Assembly: GCA_003228395.1 (NCBI GenBank)
Contig: QIDJ01000232.1
Location: 1 to 10,590, forward strand
DNA length: 10,590 nt
Direction of reading: 5' to 3'
Source: Flammeovirgaceae bacterium
Lineage (GTDB): Bacteria > Bacteroidota > Bacteroidia > Cytophagales > Cyclobacteriaceae
Shown piece by piece: positions 1 to 6,541 of the stretch (positions are counted from its first letter, which is position 1; each line of letters begins with the position of its first letter). The notes under the pieces were generated by a model. That model ran no database searches. It saw only the letters and a program-made list of their open reading frames with translations, and was not told the DNA's origin. The position numbers were made by a program, and so were the translations under genes.

Positions 1-654
1 TCCGATGCGTTGCGTATCCAGAAATATACGGGCTTCGCGAGCAGTTTTGAGATAGCTGCGAACCTGGCGGATAGCCTTGGAAACTGGGTGGGAGCTGCAA
101 AATGGGCTACGAATAAATGGAACTACGACTTCCAGGTGATCGGGGGGTTCGCCAGAAACGATGTAACAGTCGGGGGTGCCTGGGCGGGAAATATCAAACG
201 CGGCGGTTTAAAGGGAGAAGTTACCTATTTTATTCCGGTTGCAGGTAGCACAAAAAACAAGGCGTTTGTTGGCACAGTATCCTATGATTACTCTTTTAAG
301 AACAATCTTTATTTCAATATTTCTTATTTATTCAATAGCGATGGGGCACTTGATCTGGGTTCGGGCGGGGTTTTTGAATTCTATGGTGATCTGACAGCCC
401 GGAACCTTTCCCCTTATATGCATTCATCCATTTTACTGGCTACCTACCCGTTTCATCCGTTGATTAACGGATCCCTCGCTATCATGACGTTTCCGGGAAA
501 TAAATCACTGTTTATTAATCCGACAATCACAATTTCACTCCTCAGTAACCTGGATTTGAGTTTTACAGGCCAGACATTTTACGGAGAGAACCTGGCGGGT
601 GAATTCAAATCACTTTCGAGGGTGCTATATACCCGGTTGAAGTGGAGTTTTTGA
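1..654 (+). CDS. Outer-membrane beta-barrel protein, 3' part
   Basis: The frame is open from the first base and ends at a TGA at 652-654, giving 217 residues of a protein whose start lies outside the window. The sequence alternates polar and hydrophobic/aromatic residues in short stretches separated by Gly/Asn/Asp turns (for example around VGTVSYDYSF and LYFNISYLF). The last residues are LKWSF, and a terminal Phe after an alternating strand is the classical signal recognised by the BAM machinery. I infer an integral outer-membrane barrel. There are no cysteines and no visible enzymatic motif. The TTG at 10-12 is only an internal codon, not a start. The exact family (porin, transporter, DUF) cannot be decided from this C-terminal part. 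The gene converges on the DinB-like gene with a gap of 44 bases. Confidence 0.75.
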   Translation, partial: SDALRIQKYTGFASSFEIAANLADSLGNWVGAAKWATNKWNYDFQVIGGFARNDVTVGGAWAGNIKRGGLKGEVTYFIPVAGSTKNKAFVGTVSYDYSFKNNLYFNISYLFNSDGALDLGSGGVFEFYGDLTARNLSPYMHSSILLATYPFHPLINGSLAIMTFPGNKSLFINPTITISLLSNLDLSFTGQTFYGENLAGEFKSLSRVLYTRLKWSF

Positions 655-698
655 ACTCATCGAAGTCATGCCATGGCTGATAGTCGTGGTATAACAAG

Positions 699-1211
699 TT
701 ACAAATACCGCTCCCTGATCACTTCCATATGATGTGCTTCATGTCCCGCGATGATGTATCCAAGGGCTGCCACGGAGACCATGCTTCCGTTTGCCGGCAC
801 TTTTTCGTTGCGCATCGATTCTGTAAAACCTGAAAAAAGATCGATGGTGCTCGTCCGGAGATTTTGAAATTGCCGGGCAAGTTCATCCATGCTAAAGTTT
901 CCCGCATGGGCATTCGGGACATAGGCATTTTCATCGTATCCGGAAAGTTCGGTATTATCTTTTCTTGAAAATCGTAATGCCCGGTAAGTCATGATCCGTT
1001 CGCAATCCATCAAATGAACAATAACCTCTTTAATTGACCATTTACCTTCGGCATAGCGAAAACCTCCTTTTTCTTCGGGTATTGATCGTAATAATGACTG
1101 CGTATTCTGATGGACCATCTTCAGCGCTTCCAAAAGGTCCTGTTCGATTACTTTTTCAATATAGCGCTGATAAAACGGATCATAATCGCCGGGTTGGGGA
1201 CGTAATTTCAT
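699..1211 (-). CDS. DinB-superfamily protein (putative metal-dependent hydrolase/transferase)
   Basis: A 170-residue protein of the DinB/YfiT-like four-helix-bundle superfamily. The segment KWSIKEVIVHLMDCER (57-72) is the family's typical helix-2 signature with its metal-binding His (H66). Near the C-terminus GHEAHHMEVI supplies an HxxxH pair (H157 and H161), giving the expected His triad for a divalent metal. Length and motif spacing are normal, so it looks intact. Known members include thiol-S-transferases that use bacillithiol or mycothiol, and DNA-damage-induced proteins; the substrate here cannot be read from sequence. The ATG at 1211-1209 overlaps the ytoQ stop as ATGA, so it is very probably translated by coupling from the upstream gene. 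It is cytoplasmic, with no signal peptide. The name DinB here means the superfamily, not DNA polymerase IV. Confidence 0.88.
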   Translation of the reverse strand: MKLRPQPGDYDPFYQRYIEKVIEQDLLEALKMVHQNTQSLLRSIPEEKGGFRYAEGKWSIKEVIVHLMDCERIMTYRALRFSRKDNTELSGYDENAYVPNAHAGNFSMDELARQFQNLRTSTIDLFSGFTESMRNEKVPANGSMVSVAALGYIIAGHEAHHMEVIRERYL

Positions 1212-1654
1212 TTCGTTGTAATTATATATTCCAGTATTTCAATAACCTGTTGTTCGTTGCGTGTTACGGCCATCGCCTGGCTGTCAATTTCTTTCAACGC
1301 ATGATTAAATTCTTCGGGGTGGATTACAATGAGTGGTTTGCCTGACGCCACGGCAATGCCGGCATCAAATGCGGCGTTCCATTGCCGGTATTTTTCTCCG
1401 AACTTCACGATTACCACATCCGCATTATCGATGCCGTTCCGAATGCGGATGGCATTGATCCGGGCAGCTTTGTGATCTTTCCAGAAGGGATTTTCCTCTG
1501 CACCGAGAATGTTTACACCTACATTATCGCTGGCTTCATGATTGGTAACCGGTGTAAAAAAAGTGACGGGAAGGTTCCTGGCTCTTGCCGCTTGCATAAG
1601 TTCATCACGCCAGCCCGAGTGAATCTCCCCTGATAAAAATATTTTCCATTTCAT
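1208..1654 (-). CDS. ytoQ: YtoQ family protein
   Basis: A 148-residue protein that I recognise as YtoQ family, with the usual length. It opens with KIFLSGEIHSGWRDEL (4-19), the N-terminal signature of this family, and continues with a TPVTNHEASD segment (35-44). NADVVIVKFGEKYRQWNAAFDAG (77-99) resembles the nucleotide-binding half of nucleoside 2-deoxyribosyltransferase-like folds, where an Asp and a following Gly-rich/Glu segment contact the nucleoside. SGKPLIVIHPEE (104-115) follows as a core strand. Biochemical function is unestablished for the family; a nucleoside- or nucleotide-processing role is inference from the fold. First gene of a two-gene minus-strand unit with the DinB-like gene (ATGA overlap). 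Start is the ATG at 1654-1652. It is divergent from the CapA-family gene across a 219-base gap. Confidence 0.88.
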   Translation of the reverse strand: MKWKIFLSGEIHSGWRDELMQAARARNLPVTFFTPVTNHEASDNVGVNILGAEENPFWKDHKAARINAIRIRNGIDNADVVIVKFGEKYRQWNAAFDAGIAVASGKPLIVIHPEEFNHALKEIDSQAMAVTRNEQQVIEILEYIITTK

Positions 1655-1873
1655 CTTGTGAAACTAAGGCATTCAGACGGAGAATTCAATACCCTGATCG
1701 TGAATAATATCTTCTTGCCAGGCTATGATACGGTGAACTTCTATATCCAACCAATACTTCGAGAAATACGGCCTGACACTCCGGCAATTTTTGAAAAATG
1801 ACAGCAACATAAAAGTAACACATTTGTAATTTGCGGAGAAGAGGGAGATGAGAAAATGGAAAATGGGTAAATT
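1655..1873. other. Divergent intergenic region with a 47-codon unexplained frame
   Basis: Gap between ytoQ (minus) and the CapA-family gene (plus). It should contain two divergent promoters, but neither direction shows a clean TTTG-N19-21-TAnnTTTG pair; the closest is an imperfect TAATTTG at 1827-1833 facing the CapA gene. Its left two thirds (about 1658-1801) are less AT-rich than the other gaps and hold a plus-strand frame running from a GTG at 1658 to a TGA at 1799-1801, which reads like protein (FLPGYDTVNFYIQP, then ILREIRPDTPAIFEK). The minus strand is also open there (126 codons, extending into the CapA gene). I call neither a gene. A decayed gene remnant is possible. Confidence 0.35.
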
Positions 1874-3172
1874 ATGAGATCCATAGCATATCGAACCGTT
1901 TTTTTCAGTTTTATTGGTATATTCCTGTTTGCCTCGCTGGATGCATTGATTGTTGGCAGAGAGAGCAAGTCGGATAACGATCCGGGAAATCCTAATATCA
2001 ATAAATATGCTTTCAGTATGCTTTTTTCGAAATTTCAGAAAGTTGTAAACCAACCCTTAAAAAATTCCAAACCCGTCGATATTTTTCTGTGTGGGGATGT
2101 TATGTTGGGCAGAGGTATAGATCAGGTGCTTCCATATCCGTCTGAGCCCGTACTCTACGAACGATATATGAAAGACGCCAGAGGATATGTAGAGGTTGCA
2201 GAACACAAGAACGGACCGATTCCTTCTCCCGTACCGTTTGCCTACGTTTGGGGAGATGCGCTTGAGGAATTAGAGCGTATAGGGCCCGATCTACGGATAA
2301 TCAATTTGGAAACAAGCATTACAAAAAGTAATGATTACTGGAAAGACAAAGGAATCAACTACAGGATGAATCCAAAAAACATCCCCTGTTTGACAGCAGC
2401 TAATATTGACTTTTGTTCGCTGGCAAATAACCATGTGCTGGACTGGGGATATTCCGGCCTTTCAGAGACGCTGGAAACATTGAATAAAAGCCATATTAAA
2501 AGTGCGGGAGCTGGAAATACACTTGCAGAGGCAGAAAGTCCTGCGATTCTGGAAATTAATAGCAAAGGCAGGGTGCTTGTGTTTTCTTATGGAACCACGT
2601 CAAGTGGAATTCCCCTTAGTTGGGCAGCAATAGAAAAGAAACCGGGAATAAACCTACTGCGAGATTTGTCCGAAAATACGGTTAGGGCTGTCAAAGAAAA
2701 AGTGAACGAATCCAGGCAGAAAGGAGATGTCATCGTTGTTTCCATCCATTGGGGAGAAAACTGGGGATATCAGGTTCCCCGGTCACATATAACATTTGCG
2801 CATCAATTGATTGATGAAGGTGGGGTGGATATCATTCACGGGCACTCATCCCATCATGTAATGGGTATAGAAGTTTACAATAACAGATTGATCCTCTATG
2901 GATGCGGGGATTTTATTAATGATTACGAAGGAATCACCAGTTATGAACAATTCAGAGACGATCTGGCATTGATGTATTTTGCAAGCCTTGAACCTGGTAC
3001 GGGAAAACTCATCGGGTTGAAAATGACTCCCATGCAGATTAAAAACTTCAGGTTAAACAGGGCAACAAAAGCGGATGCAAAATGGATAGCCGATGTGTTA
3101 AACAGGGAAGGTAAGACATTGGGAACCCGGGTACAGATTCATGCTGACAACACGATGACCCTGCAATGGTAA
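1874..3172 (+). CDS. CapA family protein (PGA_cap-type metallophosphoesterase fold)
   Basis: A 432-residue protein. After a hydrophobic N-terminal stretch (about 8-27, signal peptide or membrane anchor) and a linker, the CapA domain runs from about 68 to 385. It shows the metallophosphoesterase-like motif set in order: FLCGDVMLGRG (71-81), IINLETSIT (142-150), LANNHVLDWG (183-192), SIHWGENWGY (290-299), IIHGHSSHH (320-328) and LYGCGDFIND (341-350). The Asp/Asn/His residues in these motifs are those expected to bind two metals. The family takes its name from CapA/PgsA of the poly-gamma-glutamate system, but no capB, capC or ligase gene is nearby, so capsule synthesis should not be assumed. The start at 1874 is favoured because GGGAG lies upstream (about 1842-1847) and it supplies an export signal. 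The roughly 67 residues ahead of the catalytic domain look longer than in many relatives. Probably envelope-located. Confidence 0.88.
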   Translation: MRSIAYRTVFFSFIGIFLFASLDALIVGRESKSDNDPGNPNINKYAFSMLFSKFQKVVNQPLKNSKPVDIFLCGDVMLGRGIDQVLPYPSEPVLYERYMKDARGYVEVAEHKNGPIPSPVPFAYVWGDALEELERIGPDLRIINLETSITKSNDYWKDKGINYRMNPKNIPCLTAANIDFCSLANNHVLDWGYSGLSETLETLNKSHIKSAGAGNTLAEAESPAILEINSKGRVLVFSYGTTSSGIPLSWAAIEKKPGINLLRDLSENTVRAVKEKVNESRQKGDVIVVSIHWGENWGYQVPRSHITFAHQLIDEGGVDIIHGHSSHHVMGIEVYNNRLILYGCGDFINDYEGITSYEQFRDDLALMYFASLEPGTGKLIGLKMTPMQIKNFRLNRATKADAKWIADVLNREGKTLGTRVQIHADNTMTLQW

Positions 3173-3293
3173 TGATGTAATTTTTAAGGCCCGGATTGTT
3201 TGCGTTCCATTGGATTTTTATGTGTTAGAATTACGCTCCGCTCCCTCTGAAAAGGGGTTACACTTGTGTAAGATGTTATTTGTACAAGCATTT
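3173..3293. other. Convergent intergenic gap with small inverted repeat
   Basis: This 121-base stretch separates the 3' ends of the CapA-family gene (plus) and the asparaginase-like gene (minus). It contains an inverted repeat, TTACAC at 3258-3263 and GTGTAA at 3266-3271 with a 2-base centre, too tight a loop for a good RNA hairpin and not followed by a clear T run. No gene or convincing terminator is visible. Confidence 0.4.
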
Positions 3294-4376
3294 TCAGTTC
3301 TTGTAGATAAAAACTTCAGGTTTCCCTTTTTCATAAATGAAACCACGGTACATCCCTTCCGAATTGAAGGTCATCGTGATATTTCCCTGGCGGTCAAGGC
3401 CCACCACGCCGCCGGATCCGCCTTTCTCTACAAGTTTTTCCATTATCACATATTCAGCCGCTTCGGTTATGGTTTTGCCTCCATATTTCATCAGTGCGGC
3501 AATATCATATGCCACCACGTTTCTGATAAAATACTCACCATGGCCGGTTGACGAGATACCACATGTTGCATTTTCAGCAAATGTGCCTGCCCCTATTATC
3601 GGCGAATCTCCCACCCGGCCAAATTTTTTGTTTGTCATACCTCCAGTGGAGGTGCCTGCCGCAATATTGCCATACTGATCAAGCGCTACAGCGCCAACAG
3701 TGCCAAACTTATTATCCGGGAATTCCCGATTACGGCTTGAATTATTCATACCTGTAGTTCCCTCTGCTGCTTCCTTTTCTTTAATTTTCATGAGCTGATC
3801 GTATCTGCGTTGGGTGAAAAAATATTCAGGATCTACCATTTCCAGCCCCTGCATACGGGCAAACGCTTCCGCTCCACTTCCGGTCATCATAACATGTGGT
3901 GAATGTGTCATTACCTCATAGGCCGCCGCAATCGGACTTTTAACCGTCTTTACACCGGCCACTGCTCCTGCCATGCCACTGCTGCCATCCATAATGGAGG
4001 CGTCAAGCTCATTTACGCCTTCACTCGTGAAAACCGCTCCTTTACCGGAGTTAAACAAAGGAGATTCTTCCATCACCTGAATGGTGCCGATAACAGCCTC
4101 CACGCTCGTTCCGCCCTTATCAAGAATAGCATAACCGATGTTCAACGCTTCGGTAAGTTTCTCATAATAAGCTTGTTCTTTCTCCGGCGTCATATTCTCT
4201 TTTTTGATAGTACCTGCTCCGCCGTGTATCACCAGCGAGATGGGGCCCGCCTCTTTAATGGTATCATTTTCCTGCATGGATTCACTATGATCCACAGCAG
4301 GCGAATTATTACAGCCATACACAACGACCAGGGCTGCAACAATGTAAGAATTTAAAACGTTCATTATGTTTTTCAA
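3294..4376 (-). CDS. Isoaspartyl peptidase / L-asparaginase (Ntn-hydrolase), lipoprotein form
   Basis: A 360-residue plant-type asparaginase/isoaspartyl aminopeptidase of the T2 Ntn-hydrolase family, which cleaves beta-aspartyl peptides and asparagine. HGGAGTI (51-57) is the N-terminal signature of the alpha subunit. FNSGKGAVFTSEGVNELDASIMDG spans 108-131. KFGTVGAVALD (223-233) carries the nucleophile Thr226, exposed by autoproteolysis after Gly225. GTSTGGMTNK (241-250) and GDSPIIGAGTFA (256-267) form the substrate pocket, so the enzyme looks catalytically complete. The N-terminus has a short hydrophobic signal ending in VVYGC, a plausible lipobox with Cys22 as the lipidated residue, which would place the enzyme in the envelope. 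A near-match to the -7 box (TAACTTTC on the minus strand, plus coordinates 4393-4400) lies 17-24 bases upstream. Single gene, divergent from the DksA-like gene. Confidence 0.92.
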   Translation of the reverse strand: MKNIMNVLNSYIVAALVVVYGCNNSPAVDHSESMQENDTIKEAGPISLVIHGGAGTIKKENMTPEKEQAYYEKLTEALNIGYAILDKGGTSVEAVIGTIQVMEESPLFNSGKGAVFTSEGVNELDASIMDGSSGMAGAVAGVKTVKSPIAAAYEVMTHSPHVMMTGSGAEAFARMQGLEMVDPEYFFTQRRYDQLMKIKEKEAAEGTTGMNNSSRNREFPDNKFGTVGAVALDQYGNIAAGTSTGGMTNKKFGRVGDSPIIGAGTFAENATCGISSTGHGEYFIRNVVAYDIAALMKYGGKTITEAAEYVIMEKLVEKGGSGGVVGLDRQGNITMTFNSEGMYRGFIYEKGKPEVFIYKN

Positions 4377-4455
4377 TAGAAATTTTTGTTTCGAAAGTTA
4401 AAAAATTATGTTCGGGAAAAACGATTCATAAGTTTTTATTTTGACATCCATAGTA

Positions 4456-4463
4456 TAATTTTG
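4456..4463 (+). promoter_or_regulatory. Bacteroidota -7 box for the DksA-like gene
   Basis: TAATTTTG matches the TAnnTTTG -7 consensus exactly, 26 bases before the ATG at 4490. The -33 element is weak: a run of T at 4433-4437 lies 18 bases upstream, whereas the nearest TTTG (4440-4443) is too close at 12 bases. It sits in the AT-rich divergent gap 4377-4489. Likely the promoter for the DksA-like/scpB/rluB group. Confidence 0.5.
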
Positions 4464-4489
4464 CACTTCCTAAACTAAAAGTAGTAATT

Positions 4490-4882
4490 ATGGCTGCAAA
4501 AAAGGTGAACAAAACCAGGTATTCTGACAAAGAACTAAAAGAATTTGAGGCAATTATTTTATCGAAACTGGATAAAGCCAATAACGAACTTCATCAGTTG
4601 AAAACCTCTTTGAGCAGAAGTAACGATCCGGGTACCGATGCAACATCAGGTGCAATCAAAGTACTTGAAGATGGCGCCGACACGATTGAAAAAGAAAACC
4701 TGAGTCAGCTTGCTTCACGCCAGCAAAAATTTATTACAAACCTTGAGAATGCCTTGATCCGGATAAAAAACGGAACCTATGGCATTTGTATAAAAACAGG
4801 AAAACTCATTGACAAAAAACGCCTCAGAGCGGTTCCGCATACCACACTTTCAATTGAAGCCAAGCTGGAGCAGAGCAATTAA
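4490..4882 (+). CDS. TraR/DksA family protein with degenerate zinc finger
   Basis: A 130-residue protein of the TraR/DksA family, which in proteobacteria binds the RNA polymerase secondary channel and acts with ppGpp. Residues about 13-95 should form the coiled coil. LEDGADTIEKEN (59-70) at the tip region resembles the DxxDxA motif of DksA (D61 and D64), though the third position is Ile. The C-terminal segment NGTYGICIKTGKLIDKKR (94-111) followed by LRAVPHTTLSIEAK (112-125) aligns with the C4 zinc finger, but only the first ligand (Cys100) remains; the other three positions are Thr103, Ser121 and Ala124. It is therefore unlikely to bind zinc in the classical way. To my knowledge such cysteine-poor versions are common in Bacteroidota, so this is probably a functional regulator and not a decayed one. 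scpB follows immediately after the stop. Confidence 0.88.
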   Translation: MAAKKVNKTRYSDKELKEFEAIILSKLDKANNELHQLKTSLSRSNDPGTDATSGAIKVLEDGADTIEKENLSQLASRQQKFITNLENALIRIKNGTYGICIKTGKLIDKKRLRAVPHTTLSIEAKLEQSN

Positions 4883-5440
4883 TTGGATTTTCTTCAAAAT
4901 CATATTGAAGCCTTAATATTTTGTTCTCCTTCGCCCATTAAGAAAAGTGAAATAACAGCTTGCCTTGCCGAAATGTTTGAAACCGAGGTTCCTGAAAAGG
5001 ACATTTCGGATGCGCTTAAAAGTGTTTCCGATAAATACAGCTCCGACAATTATGCTTTTCACCTTATAAAAAGCGGAGGAGGTTACCAGTTTCTAACAAA
5101 ACCGGCTTACCAGGCAAGCATCAGCATTTTACTGAAACAACAGTCGATAAAAAGGCTCTCAACTTCAGCCCTTGAAACGCTGTCAATTATTGCCTATAAG
5201 CAGCCTGTTGCAAAAACAGACGTGGAGCAAATCAGAGGTGTAAATTGCGACTATTCCATTCAAAAACTACTCGATAAAGGATTAATCGAAATACGGGGTA
5301 AAGCAACTACAGTCGGGCGCCCGATTATCTATGGCACCAGCGCGTTGTTTATGGATTATTTTGGAATAAACAGCCTGAGCGAACTGCCTTCTTTGAAGGA
5401 TTTTGTAACCGAAGCGAACGCCATAGGTGAGGAAGGCTGA
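4883..5440 (+). CDS. scpB: SMC-Scp complex subunit ScpB
   Basis: A 185-residue ScpB, the tandem winged-helix kleisin-binding subunit of the SMC-ScpA-ScpB condensin that compacts and segregates chromosomes. The first winged helix begins with HIEALIFCSPSPI (7-19), typical of the family. The second contains LSTSALETLSIIAYKQPV (92-109), IRGVNCDYSIQKLLDKGLIE (117-136) and VGRPIIYGTSALFMDYFGI (144-162), the most conserved part of ScpB. The start is taken as the TTG at 4883, directly after the TAA of the preceding gene, because no in-frame ATG lies nearby and the conserved N-terminus begins there; GGAG at about 4866-4869 is a distant possible ribosome site. Translation is probably coupled to the upstream gene. 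scpA is not in the window. Confidence 0.93.
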   Translation: MDFLQNHIEALIFCSPSPIKKSEITACLAEMFETEVPEKDISDALKSVSDKYSSDNYAFHLIKSGGGYQFLTKPAYQASISILLKQQSIKRLSTSALETLSIIAYKQPVAKTDVEQIRGVNCDYSIQKLLDKGLIEIRGKATTVGRPIIYGTSALFMDYFGINSLSELPSLKDFVTEANAIGEEG

Positions 5441-5448
5441 CATATCCC

Positions 5449-5456
5449 TACATTTG
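5449..5456 (+). promoter_or_regulatory. Possible internal -7 box before rluB
   Basis: TACATTTG matches the TAnnTTTG consensus in the 33-base gap between scpB and rluB. There is no TTTG at the expected -33 distance, so it may be chance or a weak internal promoter. Confidence 0.25.
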
Positions 5457-5473
5457 CCTCACATTTCTGAGTG

Positions 5474-6271
5474 ATGACTAAGCGAAAACAGGTAAAAAAA
5501 CCAGGTGACTTTCTCAAAAAAATGAAAAGTGTGCCTGAAAAATCAACTTTAGCTTCTGACGACCCAATCCGATTAAACCGGTTTATTGCAATATCCGGCA
5601 TTTGCTCGCGGCGAGAGGCAGACAAGCTTATTGCCAGTGGAAAAATCAGAGTAAACGGGAAAGTGGTAACCGAAATGGGCCATAAGGTTATGCGGCATGA
5701 CAACGTAACCTACGGAAAGGCCAGGCTGGCCCCGCAAGATTATGTGTATGTGCTGCTAAATAAGCCCAAGGATTTTATAACTACCATGAACGATCCTCAA
5801 AATCGCCGCACGGTAATGGATCTGGTAAAAATTAGCGGTGATCAACGCATATATCCGGTAGGCCGGCTGGATAGAAACACTATGGGATTACTTTTACTTA
5901 CCAATGATGGTGACCTGGCCAAAAAACTCACACATCCGTCACATAAAGTGGCCAAGGTATATCACATTGTGCTTAATAAACCGCTGCAGAAAACAGACCT
6001 GACACATATCCGGTCAGGTCTTGAACTCGAAGACGGAATAGTGCAGGTTGATAAAATCGAAGTTATCTCAAACGGCCGGAAAGAAATAGGCCTTGAAATC
6101 CATATAGGAAAAAACCGAATTGTGAGAAGAATTTTCGAACATCTGGGATATGAAATTGCCAAACTTGACCGTGTGTACTACGCCGGACTTACAAAAAAGG
6201 ATATTCCCAGAGGTAAATGGAGGTTTTTGACTGAAAAAGAGATAATAAGGTTAAAGCATTTTATAAAATAG
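5474..6271 (+). CDS. rluB: Pseudouridine synthase, RsuA/RluB family
   Basis: A 265-residue RNA pseudouridine synthase (numbered from the ATG at 5474; a GTG directly before it at 5471 is an alternative start). An N-terminal lysine-rich tail (1-20) precedes an S4 RNA-binding domain with RLNRFIAISGICSRREADKL (33-52) and SGKIRVNGKVV (55-65). The catalytic domain follows: YVLLNKPKDFITT (92-104), then YPVGRLDRNTMGLLLLTNDG (127-146) with catalytic Asp133, the residue that attacks the target uridine. KVYHIVLNK (161-169) and GKNRIVRRIFEHLGYEI (212-228) complete the family pattern. RluB modifies the peptidyl-transferase region of 23S rRNA and RsuA modifies 16S rRNA. I prefer RluB because rluB genes commonly lie near scpB, but the S4 plus catalytic layout alone does not separate them. 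It lies 33 bases after scpB. Confidence 0.87.
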   Translation: MTKRKQVKKPGDFLKKMKSVPEKSTLASDDPIRLNRFIAISGICSRREADKLIASGKIRVNGKVVTEMGHKVMRHDNVTYGKARLAPQDYVYVLLNKPKDFITTMNDPQNRRTVMDLVKISGDQRIYPVGRLDRNTMGLLLLTNDGDLAKKLTHPSHKVAKVYHIVLNKPLQKTDLTHIRSGLELEDGIVQVDKIEVISNGRKEIGLEIHIGKNRIVRRIFEHLGYEIAKLDRVYYAGLTKKDIPRGKWRFLTEKEIIRLKHFIK

Positions 6272-6312
6272 TATGCATGCATAATTTATTACGTTTTTCA
6301 TTATTTTTACCC

Positions 6313-6342
6313 TAAATAAAAAAGCCTCCTTGCGAAGGCTTT
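6313..6342 (-). terminator. Rho-independent terminator of tRNA-Phe
   Basis: On the minus strand AAAGCCT (plus 6336-6342) pairs with AGGCTTT (plus 6321-6327) across an 8-base loop, and a T run plus a T-rich tail (plus 6313-6323) follows. The T run exists only in the minus direction. The hairpin begins two bases after the tRNA's encoded CCA end. Confidence 0.85.
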
Positions 6343-6344
6343 GG

Positions 6345-6420
6345 TGGTGGTGATGAGTGGACTCGAACCACCGACTCACGGATTTTCAGTCCGATGCTCT
6401 ACCACCTGAGCTACATCACC
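6345..6420 (-). tRNA. tRNA-Phe (anticodon GAA)
   Basis: A complete 76-base tRNA including an encoded CCA. Reading the minus strand from 6420: acceptor GGTGATG pairs perfectly with CATCACC; D stem GCTC/GAGC; anticodon arm TCGGA-CTGAAAA-TCCGT with GAA as anticodon, reading Phe codons; five-base variable region GAGTC; T arm GGTGG-TTCGAGT-CCACT with a G-T pair at its base; then discriminator A and CCA (plus 6345-6348). The outermost anticodon-stem position is a T-T mismatch (27-43), leaving four good pairs, which is tolerable. A second CCA follows directly (plus 6342-6344). The gene stands alone with its own promoter and terminator, opposite in strand to rluB and the Fe-S gene. Confidence 0.97.
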
Positions 6421-6433
6421 GTAAAAGAGGGCA

Positions 6434-6465
6434 CAAAACTAATATAAAAATTTTGTGTCGCCAAG
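6434..6465 (-). promoter_or_regulatory. Bacteroidota-type promoter of tRNA-Phe
   Basis: On the minus strand TAGTTTTG (plus 6434-6441) matches TAnnTTTG exactly and is preceded, 20 bases upstream, by CTTG (plus 6462-6465), a 3-of-4 match to the TTTG -33 box. The spacing is within the usual 19-21 range. The predicted start falls a few bases before the tRNA's first base at 6420, leaving a very short 5' leader. Confidence 0.7.
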
Positions 6466-6541
6466 GCTTTAAAAAAAATGTAATGAATAATTAAAAACTA
6501 CCTTGTATATTACTTCCCATAGGGTTTAAAAGCATTTCAAC

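Noticed and set aside
1673..2053. 126-codon open frame on the minus strand
   Set aside because: Most of it lies antisense to the start of the CapA-family gene, with no recognisable domain and no ribosome site; treated as a shadow, with the gap part discussed as a possible remnant.
1874..3172. Poly-gamma-glutamate capsule locus
   Set aside because: Only a CapA-family protein is present; no synthetase or other capsule genes flank it.
3258..3271. Inverted repeat TTACAC/GTGTAA between the convergent CapA and asparaginase genes
   Set aside because: The 2-base centre is too small for a stable terminator loop and there is no T run in either direction.
3903..4355. 150-codon plus-strand frame antisense to the asparaginase gene
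   Set aside because: It lies wholly opposite a clearly conserved gene and has no recognisable motif.
4441..4459. TTGACA and TATAAT matching sigma-70 boxes upstream of the DksA-like gene
   Set aside because: The two hexamers are only 7 bases apart, far below the required spacing; the TAnnTTTG box overlapping the TATAAT is the better reading.
6272..6283. Perfect 12-base palindrome TATGCATGCATA immediately after the rluB stop
   Set aside because: It is short, AT-rich, made of a simple alternating pattern, occurs once, and has no loop for an RNA hairpin. No binding-site family could be assigned.
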